NCBI GenBank assembly: GCA_029339195.1
Contig: JAPTJF010000204.1
Location: 1-64,000 of the forward strand
Source of the DNA: Micractinium sp. NFX-FRZ
Lineage: Eukaryota > Chlorophyta > Trebouxiophyceae > Chlorellales > Chlorellaceae
Direction: 5' to 3'
Length of the DNA stretch: 64,000 nucleotides
Position 1 is the stretch's first letter, and the number at the start of each line of letters is the position of its first letter. Below the pieces are notes generated by a model. That model searched no databases. It was given only the letters and a program-made list of their open reading frames with translations, and was not told the DNA's origin. The translations under genes and the position numbers were made by a program. Shown here piece by piece: positions 1 through 11,959 of this stretch.

Positions 1-1651
1 GGTTCGCCCGGGTGTGGTTGGAGCTCTCTGGCGCCTCAACAAGCTGCCTAGAGGCGTTGCTTCAAAACTGAGCGAAAGAACTGGTCAGCACATTGACCGA
101 AATAATTCTTATCTCTATCTCATTCGCTTACCTTGAGAAATTCGCGTTCGTCTAGGGTCCAGCCCTAGTTTACATGCCCTGCTTCGCATGCTGTGCTGGA
201 TGTCTCTGTATGACCAATTTGAGCACCGCCTTCACACCTCATAACCACCCGCTGCCCATCATGGCCTCTCTCAGCAAAATACTGCCAAGTGGGCATCCCC
301 TTGGTGGCATGAGGCGCTGCTGCGCTGCCCACACACGCGTGGGATGCATCTCCCGCCACGCCTACTTCAGCTGCCAGCCTGCCTGCCCGCCGGTCATACC
401 TGTCGTATGGAACCAATGGCAGACCAAAACAATCATGGATGACCTGGCATTGTTGATGACAGGTGTGGCCAGGAGGTGGGGGCAGGAGGTGGGAGGACGG
501 GGGTGTTGGGTGGGCCACACCCCTCGGCACCACCATTGGTGCGTGTGTGGGTCAAGGTGGGGGGTAGGGGCCGTGGTATTGCAACCCTCAGTCAATGTAG
601 TGACGGCACATGTGTGTCGGTGCCTCCTTATAAGCAGCCCTGCACTTGGCAGCCAGACCGGGTTGGTGCAGGGGGCTGTCACTTAGCCACGTGCTGCTGC
701 GCACGACTGGGAGACAGTCGCCGGAAGGCCCCCCGGCACAGCGCCATAGCGTCAGGCCCGGGATCGCGCACACAGCAAGCTCATGGGGCTGCAAAGGCGA
801 GGCAAACCACTGGCGAAGGCAGCCAAGGAGGCTGCACTGGCGCAGGAGCAGGTCGTACGAGCGGCGGGCGGAGCGCCCTGCTGTGTTGTGCCTTTTGGCA
901 GCTGCCTGGACCATGGGTGAGACCTTGAACCACACTGCATAGGCAAACGCGGGAACTTGGATTGACAAAAGGTATGATGGACGCATGACGGTGTGTGGTT
1001 GGGCGGCCCCACCAGCGGCGGCACAACTGGTGGCAGGTGGCAGCACGGTCTGTCACTGCAGGCACATCCATGCTCTTGCCAGAGCACTCAAGTTTTACAA
1101 AAGACACCGTGTTGTCAATTGCTGAAATCAAGGTCAGGTTTTGCCCAGCCCCACCATCTGCCGTTGCCCCCCGCCATTTCGCGCCGGCCACCGCCACCTC
1201 AGCATGGGACTCAATAGAGGCCCAGGGCGCAATCCCAGTCCTGCCGGGATTGCGTACCACGTAGTAGGACGCAGCAGCGCTGCAGCGCCCATCTGAGCAA
1301 GTGGAGCGGCCAGGCCCATCACGCACAGCGGCTCAAAGACTCGCGGGCGCTCAGCGGACCGCGGTGTCGTAGAAGCGGCCGCAGCGCACTCTCGAGGAGG
1401 AGGGCCTCGGGCACCAGGTGCGGCTGGACATACTGGAGCGGCCCTGCCGCTCATCTATAGAGCCTCCAGCAGTCGGACGGGGTCCAGATCGCGGTTGTTA
1501 CCGGCGCCCAACGCGCTGCTGTACCGCTTCCACCCTCTGCCCACCGCCCGCCGCCGCCGGTCTGCCGCCCCATGGCGGGCTCCTCAGCGCCGCCTCGCGC
1601 TGAGGAGGGTTACACCTAGTTGACATACCTGCTCCATCCCTGCAGGCAATC
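1..1651. other. Upstream intergenic region, possible TAF4 5' UTR
   Basis: No exon with recognisable protein similarity was found on either strand. Open frames here are long only because the DNA is GC-rich. A CTGCAG directly before the TAF4 start (about 1640-1645) could be the acceptor of a 5' UTR intron, so part of this stretch may be transcribed leader. Confidence 0.5.
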
Positions 1652-4600
1652 ATGGAGGACGACCTCCTGGCGGCGATGATGGACTTTGAGGTGCAGGCAA
1701 AGGGGACTGCCCTGACCGTTCTCGCTGCCGCCGCAGCACCCATGTGCCAGCAGTCACGGTTGTTGCCTGTGGCCTGGTCCCTGTGAATCGAGAACAAACA
1801 GAACGCCGGATGCTGCATCGATGCTGCCGCTTCTATAATGCTGCGGCTGGTGCTGGATTAGTGCTTTTATGTTTTCTCTCTTGTGCTTGGTGCAGGACCC
1901 GCAGCCCGCAGCGGCCGCGCCTCCACGTCATGCGGCGGCGCCGATGCCAGGTGTGTGCCACAAGTGTGCGGCCCCCCTGCAGCACGGCCTTACGCCGGGC
2001 ATAGCTGTCTTCTGGGGAGCACAGCAGGCATCCGGATGCCTCTCCAGGGGTGGCTTGGTGGCTTCCAGCCAGGCTGCTGTGCCGTGCTGTGCACATCCCG
2101 CATGCCTGCGCCCCTGCCCCGCATCCCTGCAACGTGCAGGCATGGGTGGGGTGCTTTCGCCGGCAATTCCCGGCGCCCCGATCCCAGGCGGCGGCGTGTC
2201 TCCAGCAGCGCCCGCACTGCCGCAGCACCAGCAGCGCGTAAGCGAGCAGGCAAGCAGGCCTGGACCAGGCGTGGGTGGTTTGACCTTTCCTGCACAGGAG
2301 GCCGCACCCAGACCGTCGCACCACGCTGCACCCACTGTTGCCCCCCAGCCCACCCCAACTGCCATGCTTCCCTGCTCAACAGCAGTGGGACTTTCGAGAT
2401 CGCCCCTGCCCCTCCCCTCACGGGGCATGCTCTGCCCCTCCCCACCGCACTCTCCCTGGCGACATGCTCTCCCACATTCGCCTCACGCCCCCGTGCCCCG
2501 CCTCGCCCCTCCCTTCCCTTGCCCCCCTGCCCCCCCCCCACCCCCCCCCCCATCCCGCCCCCCCACCCCAGCAGGAGCTGAGGCAAGCGATTTCCGCCTA
2601 CGAGGGCTTAGCGACGATGCTGTTCAAGATGCAGCCAGAAAAGAAGTCGGAGATGCAGCGTCTGTGGGGACAGCTCAAAGGGCTCTTGTCCGCACCGGTA
2701 CGTGCGGAGCTCCGATTCTAGCTTGTAACTCTGTTGTTCCAGCATGCGTGTTGGGTGGCTGGGCGGGCGCCAGTGGGCAGGAAGCTGTGGGGCACTCGGG
2801 TGTGTGCGGCGCGCAGGCATGTGGCGGCGGGAAGGCGTGGGGTGACAGGTTGGTTGTGTGATTGGTCGGGCAGGCGTGTGGCGGCGAGCTGGGCTTGTGT
2901 TTGGGGGGTGGGCATTTGAGGGCGGGCGGGCTCTGTGCAGTGGTGCAGCACCTGGCATGGCCAGCGCCTGGGGCGCACGGTCTGGAGCGCGGGTGCGCTG
3001 CAAGACAAGCTTGGCCAGTGGAGGCTCGCAGCCACAGCAGCAGCAGGGGCTTGCAAACTGCCACAGCTGTGCGGCTACCCAGACGCTCTGCTCCCCACCG
3101 AACCAATCCTCCCCCGCTGCGCGAACCTGCACGCTGGCGGGAGCTCCACGCACGCCTGCCGCGACTAGCCAAGACTGAAGGAAGGAAACCGCGCATCGGT
3201 TGTTGTTCAACATTGGAACGTTAGCACATTTTTTCCCTCACTTTTTCTGTTTACGTCCCGTGCTGCAGAAGCCAGCCGAAGCCAAGCTGCATGCGCTCAC
3301 AAGTTTCAAGGAAGCCCTGAAGCGCCTGTACGGCGCACAGATGTATGAGCACGCAAAGCAGCAGTTGTCAAGGGGCGGGGGGCGAGCCTCTGGCACGCCG
3401 CCGGCCCCAGCGCCGGGCATGGCGGCCGGGGGAGCTGCTGCTGCGGCGGCAGCAGCAGCAGCACAGCAGCAGGCAGCTGTGGCAGCACAGCAGCGCCAGC
3501 AGCAGCAGCAGGCACAGCAGCAGCAGGCACAGCAGCAGGCACTGCTACAGCAGCAGCACCAGCAGCAGGCACAGCAGCAGGCGCTGCTACAGCAGCGTGC
3601 GGCGCAGGCACAGGCGCAAGCGCAGGCAGGCCCTCGAGCCGCCTCCCCCTTTCCGGCTCCTGGAGGGACGGCGCCTGGCCAGGCCGCCGCTGCGCAGCAG
3701 GCTGCAGCCAATGCGGCGGCCCAAGGCACGGCAGCTTCCCTGCAGCAGCAGCAGCTCTTGGCAATGCAGGCGGCCCAGCAGCAGCAGTTTGCCATGATGC
3801 AGCAGCAGCAGCAGCAGCAGGCGGCTGCCGCGGCCGCCGCTGCAGCGGGGGGACCCAAGAAACGCCCAGCAGGTGCGCCAGCGCAGCCTGGAGGTGTAGC
3901 TAGCTGCCTGCCGCGCCCTGCGTAACATTCGCACTCTGTGTTGTGTCTACACACCTGCGGCAGCACAGCACACTGGGGGGGGGGGGGGGGGCATGTTACA
4001 ACAACGTTATTAGACAACCAACACGCCTTAACACTTTGCAGACATGGCGGCGGCGGGTGCCGTGAGTGCGGCCCTGGGCGGCGGCGGCGAGCAGCCGGCG
4101 GCCAAGCGCGCCAAGGCGGGCGGCGCGGCTGGGAGCGGCACGCCTGGCAAGCCAAAGAAGGATGACAAGGATGAGGGTCTCACGGTGGACAACTTGATTG
4201 ACTACGATCAGGAGACCAACCAGCTGATGGAGGGTGAGCTGAGCTGGCACCGGGGCGTCTGCGCCAGGCGGGCACTGGATGGCATCGGGGCGGCACCGGG
4301 GACGGCTGTCAGGAGTGAGCGTCTGCATGGGAGCAGTCGGCACATGCACCGGTGGCTCCCGGTCGCCTGCCGGCCTGCCTGCACAAAGGATTGCCTGCTG
4401 TCCTAGCACTGCCTGTCCCTCCCCCGGTGCCGCCTGCAGGCCTGCAGCGGTCGCGCAACGAGGGGCGCCTGCGCCAGCACACCTCCAGCAACCAGCAGTT
4501 CCTCAGGTGGGTGGGTGGGAGTTGATGGGTTGAAGGCAGGTGTGCAGTAGTTGCTGATGATGCCCCTGTTGCAGTTTTTTTTTGAAAAAGCGTCGCAAGG

Positions 4601-7090
4601 CAGGAAGCGGGCTGCATTGCGCTGGGCCATGCTGCGCTGCGTGCCTCAAGGGCCGTGCTGTGCTGCGCCCTACTGGCCGTGCCGTGCTGCGCCCCACAAC
4701 CCATGATGTGCTGCACGCAGCCGTGCTGCCTTGTGCTGGGCTGCTTTGCAGCGGTGCTGTGTGGGGTGGCCAGGCGCTAGCACATTCGTTTGGGCCCCAC
4801 ACTCAGGAGGACACACCTCATCGCTGTCGTACCGTAAGCCTACACTCTTACGCTTCACACACCTGTGATCTGCAGCGATTGGCGTGTGGGCAACGAGTTC
4901 TACCGGCAGATCCAGCGCACCGGTGGCAGCCTGGTGAGCCGGCACAGCGCCAGCTCAGCGCCAGCTCAGCAGGGGGGTGGTGCACGCCAGGAAGCTCCCT
5001 CACACATTCCTGCGCTTTCTGTGCCTCTGCCTCAACGTGTGCATGCCAGGTGCCTCAAGTTCCCTTCCAATTCCTGCTTGCATCGCCCTCCTGCATGTGC
5101 CCCCCCAGGTGGTGCTGCTCACCCGCCCCCTGGCTGCCCCCTCTTTCCCACGCCTGCTGCAGAAGGTCAAGGGGGAGTGCTTTGAGCTGGTGCAGCTGGC
5201 CTTCCAGTCGCACATGACGCAGGTGGGCAATCCGGCAGCAAGGGGAGGGGGTGATTTGGACTGGGGTGAGGCAGGGCTGGGTGTGCTTGTGGGGGCGCTG
5301 GGGCAGGGCATGTGGTGCGTGGGGTGCAAGCGCTCGTGCCGCTGCACTTGCCAGCTGCGCTGCTTCCAGTGCTGAACATGCATGCGGCGCCACACGCTTG
5401 CGATCTGTCCCCTGTTTCCCCACCACCTGTGCCCACTGCCCACCCGTCAACCCACCTGTGACCCACCCCTCATGCGCAGATCGTGTCGCGTGCGCTGCGC
5501 AACGCGCAGCACCGGCAGGACGCCAGCCGGCGCAGTGGCGACATCACCGTGACCTCCGACCCGCGCCGCGGGGTTACGCAGGTGCTGGCACGCCTTTTCT
5601 GGGCGGTTTGCTGACGGTGGGGTGATTCCGTCCTTCCTCGGGGCTCCGCAGGCCTCTGCCTGCCTTGGCTGCTTGCCTGGCTGCCCTGGTGCTCGTGTGG
5701 AGGAAGGTACAGAGCGCGCCTGCCCTGGTGTGCTAACCCACCCCTGGCCCATCCAGCTGCATGCAGTCGCATGCACCGACAGATGAGGCAGCCTTTGCAT
5801 ATGAGTTGTCTCCCTCCTGCTGCCTCCCTGCCCCTGCGCACCTGCCCTTGTCCGCTGCTGGAGCGCCGCAGCAAAGGCGACTGCAGATCAGTCCTTGCGC
5901 CGCTGACCAGCATTTGGCCCGCCTCCCGGATGCCTGCTGCAGATTGAGCGTCGGGAGAAGGTGAAGGCGGATGCAAAGGCGGAGGCGGAGCGCGAGCAGC
6001 TGCTGCGTGCTGCTGGCAGCAAGTGAGTGGAGCAGTGCAGGAAGAAATCTCGGTGGGATGGGATCCCTCCCCTGGTCATGGTGCATGCAGGGCGGCAGGA
6101 GAGGAGGAGGAGCAGTCCAGAGGCCGCACCTGCTTTCCGAGGCGCCCGGGAGAGAACTGGCACCCGACCCCCGTTGCTAGGCACCCACAAACCCTCGCCT
6201 GTTCTCACCCCGGTGTGCCCGCTGCGCCCCTGCCTGTCTGCCTCTTCCTCTGTCTGCTTCTGTGCAGGAAAGCGGATGACGAGACAAAGGAGCGTGCCCA
6301 AAAGGCAAAGGCCGAGCTTGTGGGCAAGCAGCAGGCCAGCCTGGCAAACGCAGCGGTGGCTGCCACCCTGGGGGGCAAGGCCAAGGGCAAGGTCAACAAG
6401 TGGGACAAGTGGAGCAGCGCTGCAGCCGCTGGGCCGGCGGCCACAGCAGGGGCGGGCGGCGAGGGGGGCGAGGCCGGCGGCAGCGGCAAGGGCAAGAAGG
6501 GCGGCAAGAAGGGGGGAAAGAAGGGCGGCGGGGCGGCGGCGGCGGACAGCCCGGGCGGCGGGAGCGCTACCGAGGGGGACGGCGGCTCTGCTGCTGGCTC
6601 GGACGCTGACAAGGGAAAGGTGGGGTGTGCTAACTTACGCCTGCCTGCATGCCTGCCTGCCTGCATGCCTGTTCATTTGCCATGGGTAGAGAAGCAGGCA
6701 TTGCATGGCACAGCATCAAGGTTTGTTCTTTGTGCAGCCTGCCTCCTCCTCAGCACACGCAGCCCTGCCTGGCATCATGCTTCCTGCACGAACGGCGAGC
6801 GAAAGTGTTTGGCTTGTGTTCTTTGGGTCGGGCTGCCCAACCAAGCAGCCCCCAACCTCACCCCCGCCCCCGACTCGACCCCTGAGCTGCAGGCCCCCGC
6901 CGCGGCGCGCGGCCGCGGCCTGACCGGCGGCGCCAGCGGCGCCAGCGTCAGCGACGATGCCAGCACGGTGCACCTGCGGGATGTGCTGGGTGTGCTGGAG
7001 CGGGACCCGCTGTACTGCCGCAGCCCCATGCTGTACCGCCTGCTCAACAACCCGCGTGCGGCCCCCTCCACAGTGGCGCTGCCCCAGTAG
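1652..7090 (+). CDS. TAF4: TFIID subunit 4 (TAF4)
   Basis: Subunit of the general transcription factor TFIID; in the known family it pairs with TAF12 through a histone fold and acts in the nucleus. Inferred exons: 1652-1690, 1896-1950, 2140-2237, 2298-2384, 2575-2697, 3269-3893, 4042-4233, 4440-4506, 4876-4933, 5163-5222, 5480-5581, 5943-6022, 6268-6619, 6893-7090 (711 aa). Exons 5-6 start (aa about 94-155) resemble the RST domain of RCD1/SRO/TAF4 proteins (LWGQLKGLL, then ALKRLYGAQMYEHA). A glutamine/alanine-rich stretch follows (aa about 160-340). Exons 7-13 carry the TAF4 C-terminal domain, with ALRNAQHRQ, a charged IERREKVKADAKAE segment and KVNKWDKWSS. The end, DVLGVLERDP...LLYRL-like, matches the conserved TAF4 C-terminus. 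The end of exon 6 could instead be at 3871 (same phase). The start rests on the first ATG in the first coding exon. Confidence 0.85.
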
Positions 7091-7845
7091 CGCAGCCCCT
7101 GCTCAACACAAAACCCAAGCCGCGCGCATCCTACTGCGGCAGCACCGCATTGCTTGCTGCTCAACAACCCACGTGCAGCGCCATCCATCGCAGCAGGCCG
7201 CGGTGCGCAGTGACGTGGTTGCCGCACCCTCCCCTGTGGCGCTGGCGCAGTGGCAGGGCTCCCATTGCCTGCGCACTGACGCGAGCGCAGCAGCAGAGCC
7301 ATGGCAGCATCGACCGCATGGGCTGCCAGCAGCTAGCCTTGTGTGCGGGCCCGGCAAAGCCTCCAGGTGGCAAGAATTGCAAACACAACAGTACCAGTTC
7401 TCCTTCTTCTTGTTTGCCCTCATCCCCAGACGACCTCCACCCTGTGCTGCCCTGCCACATCTCAATTCCTGCCGCACGCCGACTTGTAGCACTCACAATG
7501 TGTTAGGCCTGTCACATGGTCCGGCAGGACGGTGCAGAGCACGATGCAGGGGGCTGCAAGGCGGAGCGGTGGGAATGCAAGGCATGACAGCAGGGCAGAC
7601 GCATGGCTGGTCGCTGGGTGCATTGTGTATGCATTGTGGATACATGGGTAGGGCTGTGCAATGTGACACTGATGGGAGGTGCAGCGAGCAGACGACGTGG
7701 CTGAGGTCGAAAGCAGGCGTGCCACACGTCGTGCTTGCACAGGCACAAGGGGCGCTGGCATGAGAGCTGTTGCAACCGCATGTAGTCAGCCAAGGCAGCA
7801 GGCCGTCCAGCCAGGACACACATGCCGCCTGCACAGAACCGCTCC
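7091..7845. other. Convergent 3' region between TAF4 and the minus-strand zinc-finger gene
   Basis: The two neighbouring genes end towards each other here, so this is probably 3' UTR of both. It contains a decayed copy of the last TAF4 exon (see the repeat at 7125-7257). Nothing else with gene character was seen. Confidence 0.6.
7125..7257 (+). repeat. Decayed copy of the TAF4 last-exon end
   Basis: The segment reads like the end of the last TAF4 exon (7010-7088) in the same order. Shared pieces are TACTGC-GCAGC, CTGCTCAACAACCC-CGTG, and GTGGCGCTG-C-CAG, with an insertion of about 40 bases before the last piece. It lies just after the stop codon, so it is not coding in the model. Confidence 0.6.
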
Positions 7846-7951
7846 TCAGGCGATGCCCAGCATGTGCATGAGCTCATCAATCTCCTCCTCAGCGGGGGCG
7901 GGGCGGTCCATCTGTGCGGGGGGCACCCAGGCGGTGGGGTATGCAGCACCC
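7846..7951 (-). repeat. 106-bp block shared with the paralogue at 33131-33236
   Basis: Reading on the minus strand, this last coding block including the stop codon matches the plus-strand block at 33131-33236 at 104 of 106 positions. Both differences are at third codon positions. Immediately outside the block the two genes lose DNA similarity on both sides. Confidence 0.9.
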
Positions 7952-10900
7952 ACGCCCGCCGGCGCCCCGGCCTGCTGCCAGTCGCCGACCCCGCCGGCGG
8001 AGGCGGGGGGCGTGGCAGCGGCTGTCTGCATTGCCATCGCCAGCCCCGCTGCAAATCCGGCATCAAATTCCGGGTCTGTCGGCGCTGCTGACGTGGCAGC
8101 CCCAAAATCTAGCGCCAGCGCCTGCTGAGGCTGCTGCGACCAAGCCGCGGTGGCTGCGCTGAGGGCGCTGTCCCGAGGGGCCGCCGGCTCTGGGACCCCC
8201 CAAGCAGCAGCCCCCCAGGCCCCTCCAGCAGCCCCCGCTGCCGGCGCCCCCCACGCGCCGCCGCCCCCGCCGCTGCTGGCGAGCCCCTGCTGAGCCGCCG
8301 CTGGGAAGGCAGCGGGTGTCGAGGGCGCAGCCGGTGGCACCGGGGTGGCGCTGCTGGCCACGCTGGTTTGCCGGGAGAGGCTGGCTCGAGAGGCGGCAGC
8401 GCTGGCGGAGCGGGGCGTGGCTGCTGCCTCTGGAGAGGCCTGCTGTGCCTGCTGTGCCTGCTGCTGAAGCTCCCACAGCGCTTCCCCCCAGTCCCCATTG
8501 GCCACAGCCAGGGCAACCTCTACAGAGGGCGGCGGAATGCCCAGAGCTGCAGCAGCAGACAGCAGCTCCCGCGCCTCCCTGCAGGCAGAGGCACCCGGGT
8601 GCGGGGCAGGTGGGGATGTCAAGCGGGGAACAGGCTGCGGAGTTGCGCGGGTTGCAGGGCTGCACAGGCGTGCGGGGGAGCAGGTGCAGCACCCAGGGCA
8701 CCGCACACCGCATCATCCGCGAGTGAGGCTCAATGAAGAGCGGGGCAGGGCAGGCAGGGCAAGGCCGCACAGGAGCAGGGCAGGGAAAGGCGGCGTGGGG
8801 GCGGGGCGGAGCGTGCCAGGGCAGGGCCGAGGCAAGCAGAGGGCAAGCTACAGGATGCGGGCGGGCGCCCCACCTGACGACGCTGGGCGGCGTGCTGCCG
8901 CCAGCCCCCGCTCCCCCCTCCATTAGCACCGTAGCCGCCGCCGTCAGCTCGCACCCCGCCGCATCCGCCGCCCTTGCCGCCACCGGCCGGTCAAAGCCCA
9001 TGTCTGCCAGCGAAGCAATGCACGCCTCCCTCTTGTGCCTGCACGTGACGTGGGCTCAAGGCAGGGCAGGAGTTGGGGTGCTGCGGGGCGAGCAAGTCAC
9101 ATGCCAGCCACGGCATGTGTGCGCGTGCGTGTGCCCTGAGCAGAGCAGAGTCCCCGCTCAAAGCAGAGCGGTTGGCATAGGGATGATGTGCCGACCAACC
9201 CTCCAGCTAGGCAGGCAGTTGGGCATCCGTGCCCCCCTCCCTCCCCTCCCATGCCTCTCCCGTCCCTCCCCCCTCCTTTCCCCTCTCTTGTGTCCCACCT
9301 CCCCACCTCTTCATCAGCGCCAGCGCGTCATCAGACAGCGCCAGAGCCGCCTCCTCCCTTGCCACCACCTCCTGCCTAAGTGCCGCCCGCCTGCGCGCCG
9401 CCTCTGCCTCAGCCGCCGCCGCCGCCCCCGCCGCCGCCTCCGCCGCCGCCTCCTGCTGCCGCCGGTGCTCTTCCAGCTCTGCTGCCCGCCGCTGCCGCGC
9501 CTTCTCCTGCTGCTCAGCTGCGTACTCCCGCTCCCTCTCCTCCTGCTCCTCCTGCACCAGAGATGGGGGGAGCAGCAATGCACATGTGGGGGAAGGTGGT
9601 GGGGCAAGGATGGGGGAAGGAAGTTGTGTGCAACCTGAGCATGCAGGGCCGCACGACCGGCGGGGGGAGGGGGCCAGCGCAGCCGGGGGCGCAGTGGGGC
9701 GCAGCGGGGCTGTGAGCTGAGCCTGACCCACCTCGGAGTGTTGCCACATGGCAGAGGCAGCATGACCCTGTGCCTCACAGCCACCGCCTCATTTCCACTC
9801 GGATCCAACAGGGCAGGCCCCGCCCACAGGGCAGGCCCCGCACCTCTGAGTGGCAGTAGGGGCACCGGTAGGTGAAGCAGTCCCCCGAGTCTAAATAGTC
9901 CCGGCACATCTGCGGGTGGCACAGGGGGAAAAGAGGCTCGGAGCACATTGTGAGTGGAGGCTGTGACGAGGGTCAGAGCGAGGAAATAAATGGGCATACG
10001 TGGGAGGCAGATGGAGGAGGCATGTGGCGATTCCGGACTCAGCGCAAGCGGCGGCACCTTAAGCAGGACCCCCCCAAAGTGGATGCAGCACAGGCGGCTG
10101 CAGGAGTGGATGCAGCACTGGCGATACACGGCGGCAGCACATTGGCAGGAACAACGCAGCAGGGTGCATGTGCGTGCGAGAGCCGTGCTGCAGGTGGCAC
10201 AGGGGGGAACCCAACACACAGCTCTTCTTATCACCTGCAGGAAGGGTGGGCGCGCCGATGCGGGGTGCTGCCCGCTGCCGGTGCTTGCAAAGCTGGACGA
10301 CTTGCCCAGCGTGCCCGCCGGCCTCCCTGCCGCGCCTCCTCGAGCGCCGCTCTCCGATGCTACCCGCTTCAGCGTTGCCGCAGCCGACTGCTGCGGTGTC
10401 ACCGGTGCCTTCTTGGCGCCAGCAGTGGCTGCTGCCGCTGCCGCCCCCTTCTTCACGGCAGCAGCAGCGGGCGGCGCAGCCGGCGGCGTGGGGCCGCGCT
10501 GCCTGGGCATGGGCGGCGGCGGCGTCACAATTTTCCGGACGGGTTTTATCACCTCTGCGGCCTCCATGAGACCCTCTGCACGCCAGGCAGTCATACAGAG
10601 AAACACACAATCAAAGTTAGCCCCTCGCGTCTGTGCATGTTTTTGTGGTGGGGCAGGCAGGCAGTGAGCGGGAGGGCAGGCAGGGACCGGGGTTGCCGTG
10701 ATGGTGGCAGGCCTGCTGCAGAACCTCTGCAGCAGCAAGCGCAAGCAACGGAAGGGGCGGCAGCGGCGCCCAACAGCAAGCAGTCGCCAGTCAACAACAG
10801 CCGCCAGTCAATATGGCAGACGCAGGCCCAGGCCCAAGCACGGCCTGCCGCCAAGCCCCACGCTGCTCAGGGCAAGCGCTCACGCCCCACACTGAGCACG

Positions 10901-11726
10901 GCTCGGCTCACCGTTGCAAGTGGGGCACCGCTGCGGCAGCTTCTGCGCCCGCCCGTTCTGGGCAAACAGCAGCTGCGGCCGTGTGGCAATCTTGTCTTTG
11001 ATCTTGTCCCAAGCCTTGGTGCCGTAGCTGCCGGGGGGGGAGGGAGGCAGGAGGGGAGCAGCAGGGGCGGGAGGCAGGTGGGCGGAAGGGCAGGCAGCCA
11101 GGTAGGTGCTGCCAGCGGGCACTGAGGAGCCACATCGTTGCACGAGGGGGAGGCGGCTGCTGCGGCGGCAGTTACGGTTGCGCGCCCTGCCGGGGCGGCA
11201 GTCACGGCGGTGGGCGGGAGGCTGCGGCAGCACACTGCAGCCCGGCACCCGACCGGCCGATTTGGGCCGTGGCACAACAGTCAGCTTCAATGCAGCTTCA
11301 GCAGGGCACGCACCCGCCTTCTCGAATTTGGACCTTCAGGGTTCGCTCGAGGTACTGCGGTGCAGTGAAGAGGGTGGAACACACAGCGTTGGGGCGCTGT
11401 TATCTAACAGCACTTGCTGCCACAGGTGACTGGCATGCATCTAGGCTGGTTAGTGATAGGCGTGGACATGAACTGGTGGGTGCAGCGCGGCCCGGTGAAG
11501 CGTGCGAGGCATGCCGAGAAGCAGCTTTGTGCGCATGCATTGCACCACTGGCACAGGCGCTGCTCGCTGCACACCTCCATGACACACGGCCGATGAAAGG
11601 GGAGCTCCCCACACTTGCTGCACTCCCCTGCACAGCACACGTAAGCAGCCTTCGAGTCTTGAGAGTCAGAGACAGCAGGCTGGCATAAGGCCGCTCTGGG
11701 CAGCGGGTGTCGCGGCGACGCTAGCG

Positions 11727-11759
<33 letters not shown>

Positions 11760-11959
11760 AGATAAGAATGCCCACGGAGCGGAGGGATAAGAGCCCCCCC
11801 CTCTCTTAATATCTCACCCCGGATGTGCTCCTCCTGATCGCACACCACCTCTTTGCGGCACAGCCCGCACACTGTTGTGGGGGACCTCCCGGCGTTCTCT
11901 TTGGCTGTCGCCCCGCCCTTCTGCGCAGGGTGAGCAGCGGCCCCTCTGTCGCGTCCCAT
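7846..11959 (-). CDS. RING-like / CCCH zinc finger / UBA-like protein, copy 1
   Basis: Function unknown; the domains suggest an RNA- or ubiquitin-linked regulator. Exons (descending): 11959-11818, 11627-11549, 11027-10912, 10575-10235, 9909-9844, 9551-9299, 9003-8874, 8578-7846 (619 aa). The N-terminus has CGLC, then ECSKCGELPFHRPC, a RING/PHD-like cysteine-histidine set. A 66-base exon alone encodes a C-x8-C-x4-C-x3-H finger (MCRDYLDSGDC, CPYCH). A glutamate/arginine-rich coiled coil follows. Then come a UBA-like segment starting DMGFDRPVAARAADAAG and a second helical UBA-like repeat (ELLSAAAALGI...NGDWGEALWEL). The tail ends EEIDELMHMLGIA. It is paralogous to the plus-strand gene at 29434-33236: same domain order, same MGR start, and several introns at matching positions and phases. 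Exon 2's lower end is the least certain boundary. Confidence 0.75.

Noticed and set aside
1..1650. Several 100-180 codon open frames on both strands
   Set aside because: Overlap each other, show no family similarity or splice structure, and are expected by chance in GC-rich DNA.
3238..4155. Long minus-strand open frame rich in cysteine runs opposite the TAF4 glutamine region
   Set aside because: It is the antisense reading of CAG repeats; no family similarity, and the plus strand has a coherent TAF4 exon there.
5109..5162. Possible upstream extension of TAF4 exon 10 (VVLLTRPLAAP...)
   Set aside because: Keeps frame but is pyrimidine-rich intron-like sequence with no TAF4 similarity; the CTGCAG at 5157-5162 is the better acceptor.
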